Source of the DNA: Rubinisphaera margarita
GTDB lineage: Bacteria; Planctomycetota; Planctomycetia; Planctomycetales; Planctomycetaceae
Assembly (NCBI RefSeq): GCF_022267515.1
Contig: NZ_JAKFGB010000014.1
Location: forward strand, 434,001 to 498,000
Direction of reading: 5' to 3'
DNA length: 64,000 nucleotides
A program made the position numbers and the translations under genes. Shown in pieces: positions 1 through 9,567 of the stretch (within the stretch, counting starts at the first letter, position 1; each line of letters opens with the position of its first letter). The notes under the pieces are model-generated. The model had not been told where the DNA came from and searched no databases. It saw only the letters and a list, made by a program, of their open reading frames with translations.

Positions 1-2091
1 ATTCGACGGCGCTTTGAAGTCGGGACTGTTGATCGCCTTCCAGACGACCGTCAGCTGATCATGGACATCGTGCACGGCGAAGCCTGGTTTGGCCATGTTA
101 TAGCTCGGCATTTCCATGCCCGGCACGATTCGCAGTGGAGACGACACCCAGCGCAGGAAATACGGAGCCCGCAGGCGACTGTCGATTCCGAGCAGATCGG
201 AGCCTCGTGTGCCGAGCGCGGTGTTTCGCGGCTCGTAATCGCCGAACTTGTGGCAGGCGATGCAGTTGAAGGCGCGGCCTCCGGTCAGTTCCCGTCCGGC
301 CAGAAGCTGCTCGGCTGACGTCAGCTCCACAGACGACAATTGCAGACGTTCATCGGGGATGGGATCGGGCAGCCGGTCGTGAGAAATCAGGTAATGAAGT
401 AACTGGTCAGACTCGGTCTTGCTGTGTTTGAACTTTGGCATGCGGACTGACAGCCAGGGGAGTCGTTTCGGCAAGTCGCCGCGAATCCCTTTCGCCAGCG
501 ATTCCTCGTGCATGCGATCTCCGACCGCGGTGAGATGCGGCGCGATCATTCCCTGACTCTGTCCGGCGAGTCGCTTGTCGTGCTGCGACACCTCGCCAGC
601 GACCATGGCGATTCCGGTGTTGCGATCGCGAGGATGGCAAGCCAGGCAGTTCTTTTCCGTCAGGAGATCCGCTCCTCGGGCAAAGCTCATCTCACGGAAA
701 TGAGGATTCTCTTCATCAATGTTGTGATAGCTCTTGAGCCACGCCTGAATGGCAGACGCATCGGCCTGGGGATAATGCGGCCGGTGGTGAAGCTTCTCGT
801 CGCTGGCAGGTTCGAGGCACCCCGGGCGGTCAGTGCGGCCGGCGAGCGAAATGTATTCACGCGGCTTCGCAGCGGCTTCGTCGTCGGCGGAAGTCTCGTT
901 AAAGCCGGGAATCTCGTGGCAGGCGACGCAGCCAAAGCGGTTGATCAATTTCCTGCCGTGCTCCATGCTCGGATCGTGTTCCGCATTGTCGATCGAGCCC
1001 GGATCCTGTTCCAGCGATGCCAGATACATCGCGACCTGCTGGATCTCTTTCTTCTCCAGCGAGGGTTCCGGCATCCGGTGATGTTTGTTGAGTCGAGCCG
1101 GATTCTCCAGCCAGCTGATCAACCAGGGTTGACTTCGCTTGGAGCCGACGCCGTCCAGACTTCCTCCGCCGAACAGTCCGTCCGTGCCCAGCTCACCGAT
1201 CACATGGCAGGCCAGGCAGCCAGCCGAACGGGTCAGCAGTTCGCCTTCTTCACGGTCTTTGTCCTTCAGCTTCCTGTCGGCCCTGGTCAACTGGGGCGAC
1301 TTCGTGGACGACTTCCGCAGATAGCGGGCGATGTCTGCGGCTTCCTCCGCGGTCATCTTGAAATCGGGCATCTTTTCATGCTGTGTCGCCGGTGTGATCA
1401 GCTTGGAAACAATCCAGGCTTCTTCGAGCGCCGTTCCGGCGTGCAGCAGAGAAGGGCCGGGGGAGCTTTCGAGCGTGTTGCTCTTTTCATGGCAGCGATC
1501 GCAATGCCGGGCTCGGAATTCGAGCCGGCCCCGTTCGATCTCCGCCAGTTCCGGTTCGCCCTCAAACCGGTAAAGCAGATAAGAAGGAAGGGGCTCGATC
1601 GGGAACTTGTCGGAGGACCAGAACAGTTTGACCACTGCCGTGGAGCCTGTTTTTCGATAGTTGATTTCGAGTTCTGTCTCTCCGAAGTTGAGATCGGTTA
1701 ACTCTCCGGAAACCCACTTCGGTTCCGAAGCAGTCGCCTTGAGGACCGACTTGCCGTCCAGCAGCACATCGACTTCGCCGCAGAGGTAGGCGTGAAAGCG
1801 ATGAGCTCCGTTGTTTCGGATGAGAAACGCTCCGTCCCAGGTGACGGAAAAGGAGCCGGGAGGCAGTCGCAGATCCGGGGAGCCTTGCTGCCAGTCGAAG
1901 GCGATGTCGGGATCGAGTCGCTGAATCGAGACATCGCCTGCCGTGTAGGTGGCCAGCAGGCCGGGAGGGAAATCACTGTCTTCGGGGTCTTCGGCGGGAG
2001 CAGCCAGTGCCGTTGAGCAGGGCCACAGAAGGAGGGCGATCAGGACGAGCCGGACCGGATCGGTCCAAAGGCTCTGCTTGTGTCGTGCCAT
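1..2091 (-). CDS. Secreted multihaem c-type cytochrome, 3' end outside window
   Basis: The frame is open from the ATG at 2091 to the window edge (697 codons, no stop), so the C-terminus is missing. Residues 1-31 form a signal peptide (basic start, Leu-rich core, then Ala-Leu-Ala-Ala), so the protein is exported. Residues about 35-180 resemble a PA14-like carbohydrate-binding module. Five CxxCH haem-attachment motifs follow at residues 197 (CDRCH), 292 (CLACH), 388 (CVACH), 482 (CLACH) and 610 (CIACH), each in a roughly 95-130-residue cytochrome c repeat. Large multi-cytochrome proteins of this kind are typical of planctomycetes; the electron partner and substrate are unknown. The upstream PDZ gene ends 13 bases before this start, so they probably form an operon. 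An ATG at 2105 overlapping that stop leads to a short dead frame and was rejected as the start. Confidence 0.85.
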   Translation of the reverse strand, partial: MARHKQSLWTDPVRLVLIALLLWPCSTALAAPAEDPEDSDFPPGLLATYTAGDVSIQRLDPDIAFDWQQGSPDLRLPPGSFSVTWDGAFLIRNNGAHRFHAYLCGEVDVLLDGKSVLKATASEPKWVSGELTDLNFGETELEINYRKTGSTAVVKLFWSSDKFPIEPLPSYLLYRFEGEPELAEIERGRLEFRARHCDRCHEKSNTLESSPGPSLLHAGTALEEAWIVSKLITPATQHEKMPDFKMTAEEAADIARYLRKSSTKSPQLTRADRKLKDKDREEGELLTRSAGCLACHVIGELGTDGLFGGGSLDGVGSKRSQPWLISWLENPARLNKHHRMPEPSLEKKEIQQVAMYLASLEQDPGSIDNAEHDPSMEHGRKLINRFGCVACHEIPGFNETSADDEAAAKPREYISLAGRTDRPGCLEPASDEKLHHRPHYPQADASAIQAWLKSYHNIDEENPHFREMSFARGADLLTEKNCLACHPRDRNTGIAMVAGEVSQHDKRLAGQSQGMIAPHLTAVGDRMHEESLAKGIRGDLPKRLPWLSVRMPKFKHSKTESDQLLHYLISHDRLPDPIPDERLQLSSVELTSAEQLLAGRELTGGRAFNCIACHKFGDYEPRNTALGTRGSDLLGIDSRLRAPYFLRWVSSPLRIVPGMEMPSYNMAKPGFAVHDVHDQLTVVWKAINSPDFKAPSN

Positions 2092-2104
2092 CTGTTCCTT
2101 TTCA

Positions 2105-2926
2105 TCAGTTGGAGTACATCTTCCAGGCACCCAACTCGCAGTTGAGGACCAGAGTATCATTATCGCGCACGACGTGGATTTCCACCTTGTCGCCCGGTTG
2201 ATACCCAGAAAGCTCCATGACGAGATCAGAAAACGAGTCGACGGGCACGTCGTCAATTCGAACAATATTGTCATCAACCCGCAGTCCAGCCTGCTCGGCC
2301 GCGGTGCCTCGTTCGACATGAACGACCTGGCATCGGGAGTTGGGCGCGGACTCTTCTGTAGCCGCCGCGATTCCAAGATAAGCGGTCCCGCGGTAGGTGA
2401 GACTCATATGAGAATTGGCCTCGCGGAGTTCGCGGATCCACTCCGAGGAAAGATTGGGGCAGGCGAACAGATGGAGATCAGCCAGATTCGGCAGATCGCC
2501 GATCAGTTTGGTGAGATCATCTTCGGTCACATCGGAGCCGGAGAACGACAGACCGCGAATCTCGGGAAAGTCTGGCAGCGATTCGAGCGTTTCCGGGGCG
2601 ACGGGCCTTGTTCCGAAGCTGATCCGTTGAATAGCCTGCATGACCGGCGGCGAAAATCCGGTGTGCCGCTCGATCTCCCTCGCAATGCCGGTCCACGTCG
2701 ACTCACGAGGATACGTGGCGATCATGACTCCATCGGCGCGCAATTCCGTAAGAAAGGCCTGTTGAAGACCGATCGGAATGTAGAAGATGGTGCCCAGAGC
2801 CCCGATCAGAAAGGTGATCGCGGCTGTCATCAGCCAGAATGCAGAACGCGATTTCGCGGACGTCTCCCTCCGAACAACCGCTTCCGAGTAAAAATCCGGG
2901 CTCGAATCGATCGACATGGTAAGCAT
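2105..2926 (-). CDS. Membrane-anchored PDZ-domain protein
   Basis: With this start the product is 273 residues: a short cytoplasmic N-terminus, one membrane segment near residues 32-52, a middle region with leucine-rich-repeat-like spacing, and a C-terminal PDZ domain (about residues 180-270) with the usual carboxylate-loop and 'AGLRVDDNIVRIDDVPV' segment. PDZ domains bind peptide C-termini or tails; no protease domain is present, so it is more likely an adaptor or sensor. The frame is open to 3238, but the extra N-terminal part reads as low-quality coding and would overlap the divergent gene at 3047. AAGGA lies 13 bases before the ATG at 2926; an ATG at 2917 is also possible. It precedes the cytochrome gene and is probably cotranscribed with it. 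Confidence 0.75.
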   Translation of the reverse strand: MLTMSIDSSPDFYSEAVVRRETSAKSRSAFWLMTAAITFLIGALGTIFYIPIGLQQAFLTELRADGVMIATYPRESTWTGIAREIERHTGFSPPVMQAIQRISFGTRPVAPETLESLPDFPEIRGLSFSGSDVTEDDLTKLIGDLPNLADLHLFACPNLSSEWIRELREANSHMSLTYRGTAYLGIAAATEESAPNSRCQVVHVERGTAAEQAGLRVDDNIVRIDDVPVDSFSDLVMELSGYQPGDKVEIHVVRDNDTLVLNCELGAWKMYSN

Positions 2927-3046
2927 CTTTGAGTAGTCATCCTTCAGGCATTCCCGTGCTGGCGAGGGAGCGCTCGGAACTCTCAGCTCGGTGGAATCAC
3001 CATATAAGAACGTGTTTAAGGGTGTCAGCGGTAGGGTAGCGGAAAA

Positions 3047-3529
3047 ATGTCCAGACAGGAAGCCGATCGCGAGGATCTGTTCGAGGAAGCCACCGCGTGC
3101 CGAATTCGGGGAGAATTGATCCTCGACGGCCGCAAAGTCTTCGTCGGATTCCGGAGTCTGGGACAGCCTTCGTTCTACTTCGGGGCTGATCCCGTTTATC
3201 AGTTTGATGAACTGTTTCGACTCCGCCGGGCTTACCACAGCGGAGATCTTTATCGCAGTGAAGGGACGACGCTCAGCCGGTTAAGGCGGCATCGATCAGA
3301 TAACGCTTCGATCCTGTCGCGACAGGACCTGAATACGAACGAACTGAACGAGTTCCGAACGGAAATGGAGATATGGTTCCGGGGGTTGCTTGAAGCTCTT
3401 TCCCGGGGGCTCGTGACTGCAGGCCGGACGACCGAACCGGCAGACGAGTTTCTGACACGTGTAGAAACGACTTCCCGACAGGTTCTGGAGAAAATGGACC
3501 AGCTCAGTCCGGCAATTGCTGCCCGATGA
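3047..3529 (+). CDS. Conserved planctomycete hypothetical protein
   Basis: A 160-residue soluble protein without signal peptide or membrane segment. The segment around residues 30-75 (VGFRSLGQPSFYFGADPVYQFD, then LRRAYHSGDLYR) resembles a small family I recall in planctomycete genomes, in which a predicted beta-sheet with 'DPVYQF' and 'LRRAY' motifs recurs; its function is unknown. The rest is helical and charged. It lies between two minus-strand genes and is divergent from the PDZ gene, so it is transcribed alone. Only a weak ribosome-binding site (GGAA) precedes the ATG. Call rests on amino-acid composition and the recalled motif. Confidence 0.6.
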   Translation: MSRQEADREDLFEEATACRIRGELILDGRKVFVGFRSLGQPSFYFGADPVYQFDELFRLRRAYHSGDLYRSEGTTLSRLRRHRSDNASILSRQDLNTNELNEFRTEMEIWFRGLLEALSRGLVTAGRTTEPADEFLTRVETTSRQVLEKMDQLSPAIAAR

Positions 3530-3552
3530 ATGGGCTGGACGTTCCAGCTCTC

Positions 3553-5061
3553 CTACGGGAGAGGTCCGACATGAACAACCTCATAGTCATTGCGTTGACG
3601 TCGCTGCTCAAATCGTACGGCGAGGTTAACATCCGGATAGTTCCAGATCAACAAGTTTTCTGACTGAGAAGCAATTCTTGTCACCGTTTTCGGAGCCCCG
3701 ATCGTGGCGACGACGTGTTCCCGTTTCATACCCGGTACGATCCGACCGGCCTGAATGGCCAGTTCGATCTCGTTTGGCTGAACCATCGGCGCGTCATCGC
3801 TCGAGATCCACTTGTCATTCTGCTGGATGAAGCCCCATTTGTTCAGGAGTCCCTGAAGCGGCGTATCGCCGGGATAGCGTTCGATTCCTCTTAAAAGAAC
3901 CTCTTTGGCCCGTTCCCGCTGGTCGAGCCAGTCGTCGTAATCGACCGCCGTCTGCAGATAGTCTGAAGGGCCAGCCCGATCGAGTTGCCCTGCGCGATGG
4001 TCGAGCCATTTCCGCATCGCCGCTTCGGCCATCTTCGCATCGCCCTGATCGCAGTACTGCTGAGCGAGCGAGAGCAATTCGGTCCGGGTGGCGGAGAGCA
4101 GGTTGCCGCTGCGATACATCAGAGCCGCATCGCGGAGCTGCTGGGCAAAGTCGGGATCATCGGGAGCGACCATTGCGTATTCTTTCGCCAGCAGGTCTCC
4201 ATTGGCACCGCCCGCTGAGAGTCGATCGGTCATCTCCTGTTGCAGAACCTCCAGAAAAAACAGGCGACTCAATTGCTGTCGGGCATGGTTCGATGCTCCG
4301 ACGTAGGTTTCGATCGGATTGCGACGATAGTCGTCGAACAGTTTTCCGGAGAGACTGGTGAGGGGAACGATGCTGCCGGGAAGCGATTTCTCGACCTGTT
4401 CGCGAAAGCTGGCCCAGTCAAATGTCGGCGTCGACTTTCGCTGTTCCAGCTGCAGCCGCAGGCCTTCGTGCTGAAGGGCCTGCTGCCGGTTGGCCGGAAT
4501 CCCCATGCGGGCGGCTTTCGTGGAGAGCTCTTTGAGAAATGCGGGGGTGATTTCCGCGCGCCGGCTCCGTTCGATCTGGAGTCCCCGTTCCAGCAGATCG
4601 ATCCCCAGTTTCTTGAGCAGGGAGTCGTCATAAAAGTCGGCCCGTTCGACTGTCTTCTCCCCGAGTTCGTACCACGGCTCGGCATCATTGTCGGGTAACA
4701 GAGCCCGCGAGATTTGCAGCTGGTCGGTATCGGCAGGTCGTTGCTGGACCGAATCGACCATGAATTTCAGTTCGCCCTGATCGCGTTTGAGTCGGCCGGT
4801 GACTTCCAGTGTTTTGCTGCGGCCGAGGGGCCGAGGTGTTCCAGAGGGGAGATAGAAGAACAGATCGCACTTCAGAAAACGCATCGCGGTCGGTGTGAAC
4901 GACGAGTACCGACCCTCAACACGTAGCGGTTCACCAACCAGATCGGCCCACTGATCCTGGACGGCAACGAACTCGGGAATGGAGAACGACGTCCTCTGCG
5001 CCGCGGCTGCCGGCACGGTCAGAGAGAAGACAAGTGCCGCAACGATCGAGAGAACTCTCAT
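3553..5061 (-). CDS. Secreted protein with helical repeat region, unknown function
   Basis: The product is 502 residues with a signal peptide (residues 1-21, ending Ala-Ala-Ala-Ala-Gln). The N-terminal 130 residues look like a beta-rich OB-like domain; the middle (about 150-420) is helical with charged heptads like TPR-type repeats; the last 100 residues contain a short motif (PGMKREHVVATIGAPKTV) resembling the BamE/SmpA 'GMxxxxVxxxxGxP' pattern often found in envelope-assembly lipoproteins. Start chosen at the ATG at 5061 because it forms an ATGA overlap with the stop of the upstream gene, which implies translational coupling; an in-frame extension to 5130 would lack a signal peptide. Envelope location is inferred. 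Confidence 0.75.
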   Translation of the reverse strand: MRVLSIVAALVFSLTVPAAAAQRTSFSIPEFVAVQDQWADLVGEPLRVEGRYSSFTPTAMRFLKCDLFFYLPSGTPRPLGRSKTLEVTGRLKRDQGELKFMVDSVQQRPADTDQLQISRALLPDNDAEPWYELGEKTVERADFYDDSLLKKLGIDLLERGLQIERSRRAEITPAFLKELSTKAARMGIPANRQQALQHEGLRLQLEQRKSTPTFDWASFREQVEKSLPGSIVPLTSLSGKLFDDYRRNPIETYVGASNHARQQLSRLFFLEVLQQEMTDRLSAGGANGDLLAKEYAMVAPDDPDFAQQLRDAALMYRSGNLLSATRTELLSLAQQYCDQGDAKMAEAAMRKWLDHRAGQLDRAGPSDYLQTAVDYDDWLDQRERAKEVLLRGIERYPGDTPLQGLLNKWGFIQQNDKWISSDDAPMVQPNEIELAIQAGRIVPGMKREHVVATIGAPKTVTRIASQSENLLIWNYPDVNLAVRFEQRRQRNDYEVVHVGPLP

Positions 5062-6173
5062 GGCTTCTCCAGTCCCAGCAGTTTCTGCTGGCGTTCCAAT
5101 ACGGTCCGTAGAGAATCGTCGGGCATCCATTCCGATTCCAGTTCGAAACCCAGCGGGATACAGGTTTCGGGGTTGGACCAGAGGAATGCCGAGTTCGGCA
5201 CGACCACGAGCCGCCAGACATTCTCCCGGGGATCGTCGGCGCGGCTCAGTGCCTCGATCTGGCCCGCGAGCAGGAGATGCAGCTTATCGCTGGTCTGCCC
5301 AAACGGTTGCAGAACCTGCGTCGGCCAGACGATTTCGAGTGTCTGCTTTCCCAGGGGAATCCGCTGCGTGACCGACTCGCCCTCCCTGGGCGGTGACAGC
5401 CAGGTCTCGACGACGAGCCAGCGATTGGCCAGTTGCAGTCGAAACAGAGTCTCGCGATCAAGCATCGTCGTGTCGGACGATCCAAATTCCTCAACGACAT
5501 CGCCCAGCGATAACACGCATAAACCTTGAACGGCTTGCAGTTCCCGGTCCTTCTGCAGGACATCGAGCGCGAACGGATCAGTCCGACGCAGTTCCCGAAC
5601 GGCCTGCGCGGCGAGCTGGTAGTGATCGGTCGCTTCGGCCCAGCGTTCGTCCGCCAGGGCCTGCTCCCCGGCCGCCGTGGCTTCACGGAGCACGCCGAAC
5701 GCACGGGATTGCTGCTGGCTGCGAACGGCGAGATAGCCGCCGATCCCGATGACCAGCACAATTGATACGATCGTCAGCCGGAGTGGAGTCAGCGCCTGCC
5801 AGCATTGCCAAAGCAGGTACTTGATTTGTGTCCGGAGAGCAGTACCGGCTGCAGCGGTTTTCAGGCCGAGTGTGCGACTGATTCGGCGGAGTCCCCCGCT
5901 GAGCTTCTGCGAGATCGGGGCTTCCCCCTTCTTCCGCCGATACTTCTTACGGATACGGCGCGGTTCCGGGTAAGTGCTGATCGGCAGAACGAAATGTCGC
6001 CGTTGGCAATTCCGGCAGGTGATGAATTGGACGGCATCGGATCGATCGCCCTCGATCGGCTTCCCGCACACACACTCCTGTTGATACCGCGGAACCGCCT
6101 CCGCGGTTTTGACGGGCCGCTTAGGTTTCCGTTTTGGAACCTTGGCCTTCTGTTCTGCGGGAATGTCGGGCAT
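5058..6173 (-). CDS. Zinc-ribbon, single-pass membrane protein, unknown function
   Basis: A 371-residue protein. The N-terminus is basic and Pro/Lys-rich, followed by a probable zinc ribbon (CVCGKP at about residue 34 and CRNCQ at about 53). A basic linker leads to one membrane segment near residues 134-152 (TIVSIVLVIGIGGYLAV). The C-terminal 215 residues would lie outside the cytoplasm and show helical repeats and a beta region. No catalytic motif is visible. The stop overlaps the ATG of the next gene by four bases, so the pair probably acts together, perhaps at the cell envelope. Planctomycete-specific in style; no function assigned. Confidence 0.75.
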   Translation of the reverse strand: MPDIPAEQKAKVPKRKPKRPVKTAEAVPRYQQECVCGKPIEGDRSDAVQFITCRNCQRRHFVLPISTYPEPRRIRKKYRRKKGEAPISQKLSGGLRRISRTLGLKTAAAGTALRTQIKYLLWQCWQALTPLRLTIVSIVLVIGIGGYLAVRSQQQSRAFGVLREATAAGEQALADERWAEATDHYQLAAQAVRELRRTDPFALDVLQKDRELQAVQGLCVLSLGDVVEEFGSSDTTMLDRETLFRLQLANRWLVVETWLSPPREGESVTQRIPLGKQTLEIVWPTQVLQPFGQTSDKLHLLLAGQIEALSRADDPRENVWRLVVVPNSAFLWSNPETCIPLGFELESEWMPDDSLRTVLERQQKLLGLEKP

Positions 6174-6562
6174 AGATTTGGACTGCTGAAGGGAGCGAAC
6201 GATGTCTTCCTATTGTTTCCGCTGAATGGCTGTTCCTCAAGCGCCGCAGCCAGGATGACAAGAAAACAACGATCCGAGACCGCTGCATGGGGACCCGGGG
6301 AGGCTGACCGTATCGATCCTGTCGATCCGTCTATCTCTGGTTTCCTGTTTTGCGCAAAAACCTCACATTGACTCTGGAAACCGGAGTTAAATGGGTAATA
6401 TGGTTAAACTGGTGGTTGCGGGGGCTTTGTGCGCCGGGGTACGGCGTGAACGCCGCAAATCATTCAGGTTGAACATCATTGGCCTCATGCGACGGACGAT
6501 AAACACGTAAGGCCGGTTCTGTTGAAGGATTCAGTACGTCATCCTTCTGGAAAGTTGACTCT
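6174..6562 (+). other. Intergenic region between divergent genes
   Basis: A 389-base region that must hold the promoters of the minus-strand zinc-ribbon gene and the plus-strand secreted-protein gene. A TTGACT hexamer at about 6367 and a TAATAT at about 6394 are present, but the spacing (about 22 bases) is too long for a confident sigma-70 promoter. No RNA gene, terminator or clear repeat was seen. Confidence 0.4.
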
Positions 6563-8569
6563 ATGAAGCCGATTCCCATTTTCAAGCAGATGATGATCTG
6601 CATGGTGGTCGCCACGATAACGATCACCAGTGCTGTTTCCGCTCAGGCTCAAGACGAAGTCGGGCTGCAGGCGATTTTCCGTGAAGCCATTCTGAACGAG
6701 CCACCCTGGGGCATCCGCCGGGGCGATTTCGAAGCGCTGCCGGAAACCTGGTCCGAATGGCGCGACGAAACCGTCAGCAAGCTGCAGAAGCTGTACGGCT
6801 TCGATCCGCTGACAATTGAAGAACAGAACGCTCTGCTCGCTGAACTTCGCGGGCAACTCGACGAAGTCTATGCCGCTTTCGGTGAAGTCGATGGTCAGAC
6901 ACTTGATCTGCTCGTCGATCTGGAAGGCAAGATCTCCCGTCGCCTGGCGATCTACGAAGACCTGGTCGCCGTCTCGACATCAGCTTCTGAAGAGCAGATG
7001 AACGAACTGCGTCCCGCCATCGCCGAACTGCTGCAGGCTCTGGAACGCTATGAATCGGACGATCGCGACGTCGAAATCACTCTGAACGACGAGCAGCCGA
7101 AGACCGTTCCGGCTCTTCTTTCCGAGATCGAAGCCGCCGGCGGAGAAGCATTTCAGTCTCTCGCGACCACGATTCGTGTCAACTATTACAACTTCAACGT
7201 GCGGACGTTCATTTCCGAACCGTTCGCTGACTACGCCTTCTATCAGTGCCGCCTGGAATGTGGTCCGGTCTGCGATTTCATTCTCGGAGCCCGCGTTTCC
7301 GGCACGCAGCGAACCAGTTCGGGAACGTACATCGACTTCCTGCCCTGCGACGATGCCGCCGAGTTCGCTGTCCGCATTAACGGCAACACCCGTGCTTCGA
7401 CACGGGGCGTGACCGATCAGGCCACGATCTTCACGAAGGGAAATCACTACTTCAACGGTAAGAAGGTGATCCGCTTCGACGGCAACGAGTACTCGTACTA
7501 CCGTGCTTCGCTGGGCGTGAACGCCAACAACCAGGTGACCGGTGCCCGCCTGAACCATCGCGGACTGATCGCCAAGCTGATCGGCGACAAGATCGCTTAC
7601 CAGAAGGCTGTCGAGAAGACGCCGCAGACCGAAGCGATTGCCGCCAGCCGTCTGCGTAACCGTGTTCTGCCGGAATTCAATCGCGAAGTCGAGAACACAT
7701 TCAACGATGTGAATGAAGAGAATCGCCAACGTCGTCTGCGGATGGCCGAAGAAGGGATCGCTCCCAACGAAGTGCTCGCCCGCACCGACGATGACGAACT
7801 GCGAATTGCGGAACGCCTGATGAACCCGGGCCAGCTCGCCGCTGACCGGGCCACCACGATCTTCAACTCGCCGACCGGCATGACGGTTCATATCCACGAG
7901 AGCTGGGTCAACAACTCCCTGGCGATCGAAACGACTGACCTCGAACCAGGCATGTCGGTTCCGTTCCCCGAGTTCAGCCGTCTGCTGGCGGAGAAGTTCC
8001 GTCGTGCATTCGACATCGATCGTGAAACGAAATCTTCAGATGACACCGACGATCAGGTCATCATCTACGATGTCGATCCGCTGCACGTGCAGTTCGAAGG
8101 CGGCATCATTAAGGCGATCCTTCGCGTGGGTCTGAAGGCTGCTGATCGTGACAATCCGATCGCTGTCCGCCGCGTTGAGATTCCGCTCGAATACTACTTT
8201 GAAGGGGATCAGATTCGCCTGCAGGTGGCCGAGAATCGCGACGTCTACTCGAAGCCGCTTGATACAAGCGACCCGAACTACCGCCGCGGTGAAGACCCGG
8301 TCATCGCTGACCGGATTCGTCAGCGGTTCGCCGAACGCCTGGCTGAAGAAACGTTTGATCGCTTCTTCGTGCTGAAGGCCGACGACGAAGAGAAGGAAGT
8401 CCCGGTTCAGCTGGCTTCGATGCACTCCGTCAATGGCTGGATGATCCTGGTTATCGAGCCGGACGAAGGCGATCGCGAAGAAGCTCAGGCCGAAGTCGTC
8501 GTCGATGCTGACGATGCCGAAGAAGAGGCCGAAGCTGTGATCGAAAAGACCGAAGTCATCGGGAACTGA
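6563..8569 (+). CDS. Large secreted protein with acidic C-terminus, unknown function
   Basis: A 668-residue protein with a signal peptide (residues 1-29, cleavage near AQA-QD). Residues 30-190 are helical. A central region has four cysteines (QCRLECGPVC, around residues 228-238) likely to form disulphides. The remainder is mixed alpha/beta with many Asn/Asp/Arg. The last 35 residues are almost all Glu, Asp, Ala and Val. No enzyme motif was recognised. It stands alone, divergent from the preceding gene and followed by an intrinsic terminator, so it is probably monocistronic. Codon use is strongly biased toward C-ending and GAA codons, suggesting high expression. I recall similar large secreted proteins in related planctomycetes but no function. 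Confidence 0.8.
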   Translation: MKPIPIFKQMMICMVVATITITSAVSAQAQDEVGLQAIFREAILNEPPWGIRRGDFEALPETWSEWRDETVSKLQKLYGFDPLTIEEQNALLAELRGQLDEVYAAFGEVDGQTLDLLVDLEGKISRRLAIYEDLVAVSTSASEEQMNELRPAIAELLQALERYESDDRDVEITLNDEQPKTVPALLSEIEAAGGEAFQSLATTIRVNYYNFNVRTFISEPFADYAFYQCRLECGPVCDFILGARVSGTQRTSSGTYIDFLPCDDAAEFAVRINGNTRASTRGVTDQATIFTKGNHYFNGKKVIRFDGNEYSYYRASLGVNANNQVTGARLNHRGLIAKLIGDKIAYQKAVEKTPQTEAIAASRLRNRVLPEFNREVENTFNDVNEENRQRRLRMAEEGIAPNEVLARTDDDELRIAERLMNPGQLAADRATTIFNSPTGMTVHIHESWVNNSLAIETTDLEPGMSVPFPEFSRLLAEKFRRAFDIDRETKSSDDTDDQVIIYDVDPLHVQFEGGIIKAILRVGLKAADRDNPIAVRRVEIPLEYYFEGDQIRLQVAENRDVYSKPLDTSDPNYRRGEDPVIADRIRQRFAERLAEETFDRFFVLKADDEEKEVPVQLASMHSVNGWMILVIEPDEGDREEAQAEVVVDADDAEEEAEAVIEKTEVIGN

Positions 8570-8638
8570 TCGACCGCGATGGCGAAACCGCCGGAGAGTC
8601 CTCTTCGGTCGAGCCATTGAGACTGCCAATTGAAACGA

Positions 8639-8677
8639 AAAGGGCGTAGCATGAACCTGTGCTGCGTCCTTTTTTTA
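8639..8677 (+). terminator. Intrinsic terminator
   Basis: AGGGCGTAGCA pairs (with G-U pairs) with TGCTGCGTCCT across a short loop and is followed by seven T residues. It lies 70 bases after the stop of the secreted-protein gene. Confidence 0.8.
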
Positions 8678-8717
8678 TTGGCGCCCTTGTCTCTCATTCC
8701 TCCGGTCGGTGATTTCC

Positions 8718-9548
8718 ATGAAACTCGGTTACAACACCAATGGTTTTGCCTTCCACGAGCTTGATCAGGCGCTCGAGATCATCTCCGCCCTCGGCTATCG
8801 AAGTGTGGCACTAACGCTGGATACGCATCATCTCAATCCTTTTGCGGATGATCTCGAAGGCCGCTGTGAAGCCCTCCGTCAGCGACTCGAAGAGCTTCAG
8901 CTCGGCTGTGTGGTCGAGACCGGTTCGCGATTTCTACTCGATCCCTGGCGGAAGCATCAGCCGACGCTGCTTTCCGCTGCCTTTGAAGGCCGGGAACGGA
9001 GAATCCGTTTTCTGGCCCGCTCGATCGATATCGCCGAACGCCTCGGCTGCGAGATCGTTTCCCTCTGGTCAGGACAACCGGACGACGACGCCACGACCGA
9101 AGAAATCTGGGAACGTCTCGTCGCCGGTCTGGAGGATGTCACCCGTTACGCCGGCGAGCATAACGTTCGCATCGCCTTCGAGCCGGAGCCGGGCATGTTC
9201 ATCGATACGATGGCCAGCTACCGCGAACTGCTCGACCGGTTTGATCATCCTCGCCTCGGCCTCACGCTCGACCTGGGCCACGTGCATTGCCTTGAGTCGG
9301 ATTCGATCCCGGATGTGATCTCCGAATGGCGGGATCGAATCTGGAACATTCACATCGAAGACATGCGGAAGCGCGTGCACGAACACCTGATGTTCGGCGA
9401 TGGAGAGATCGATTTTCCGCCGGTGCTCCGGGCGTTGGAGAAGATCGACTACTCCGGGGGCGTTCACGTCGAATTGAGTCGCCATGCGCACATGGCTCCG
9501 CAGATCGCACGGGAATCGCTGGCCTTCCTGACCAGCTTGAACAATTGA
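8718..9548 (+). CDS. Sugar phosphate isomerase/epimerase family TIM-barrel protein
   Basis: A 276-residue protein of the xylose-isomerase-like TIM barrel superfamily (AP endonuclease 2 fold). Typical strand-end residues are seen: 'GYNTNGF' at strand 1, the metal-binding Glu in 'IAFEPEPGMF', Asp/His in 'LTLDLGHVHC', His/Asp in 'IHIEDM', and a final Glu in 'VHVELSRH'. The family isomerises or epimerises sugars or related polyols at a divalent metal; the substrate cannot be told. Start taken at the ATG at 8718; a GTG three codons upstream (8709) is an alternative. The DUF2461 gene follows 19 bases later, so the two are probably cotranscribed. Confidence 0.85.
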   Translation: MKLGYNTNGFAFHELDQALEIISALGYRSVALTLDTHHLNPFADDLEGRCEALRQRLEELQLGCVVETGSRFLLDPWRKHQPTLLSAAFEGRERRIRFLARSIDIAERLGCEIVSLWSGQPDDDATTEEIWERLVAGLEDVTRYAGEHNVRIAFEPEPGMFIDTMASYRELLDRFDHPRLGLTLDLGHVHCLESDSIPDVISEWRDRIWNIHIEDMRKRVHEHLMFGDGEIDFPPVLRALEKIDYSGGVHVELSRHAHMAPQIARESLAFLTSLNN

Positions 9549-9567
9549 TACCAGGCAGGACACGACG

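Noticed and set aside
508..1701. A plus-strand 397-codon open frame inside the cytochrome gene
   Set aside because: The minus-strand frame has five CxxCH motifs and a signal peptide; this frame has no domain.
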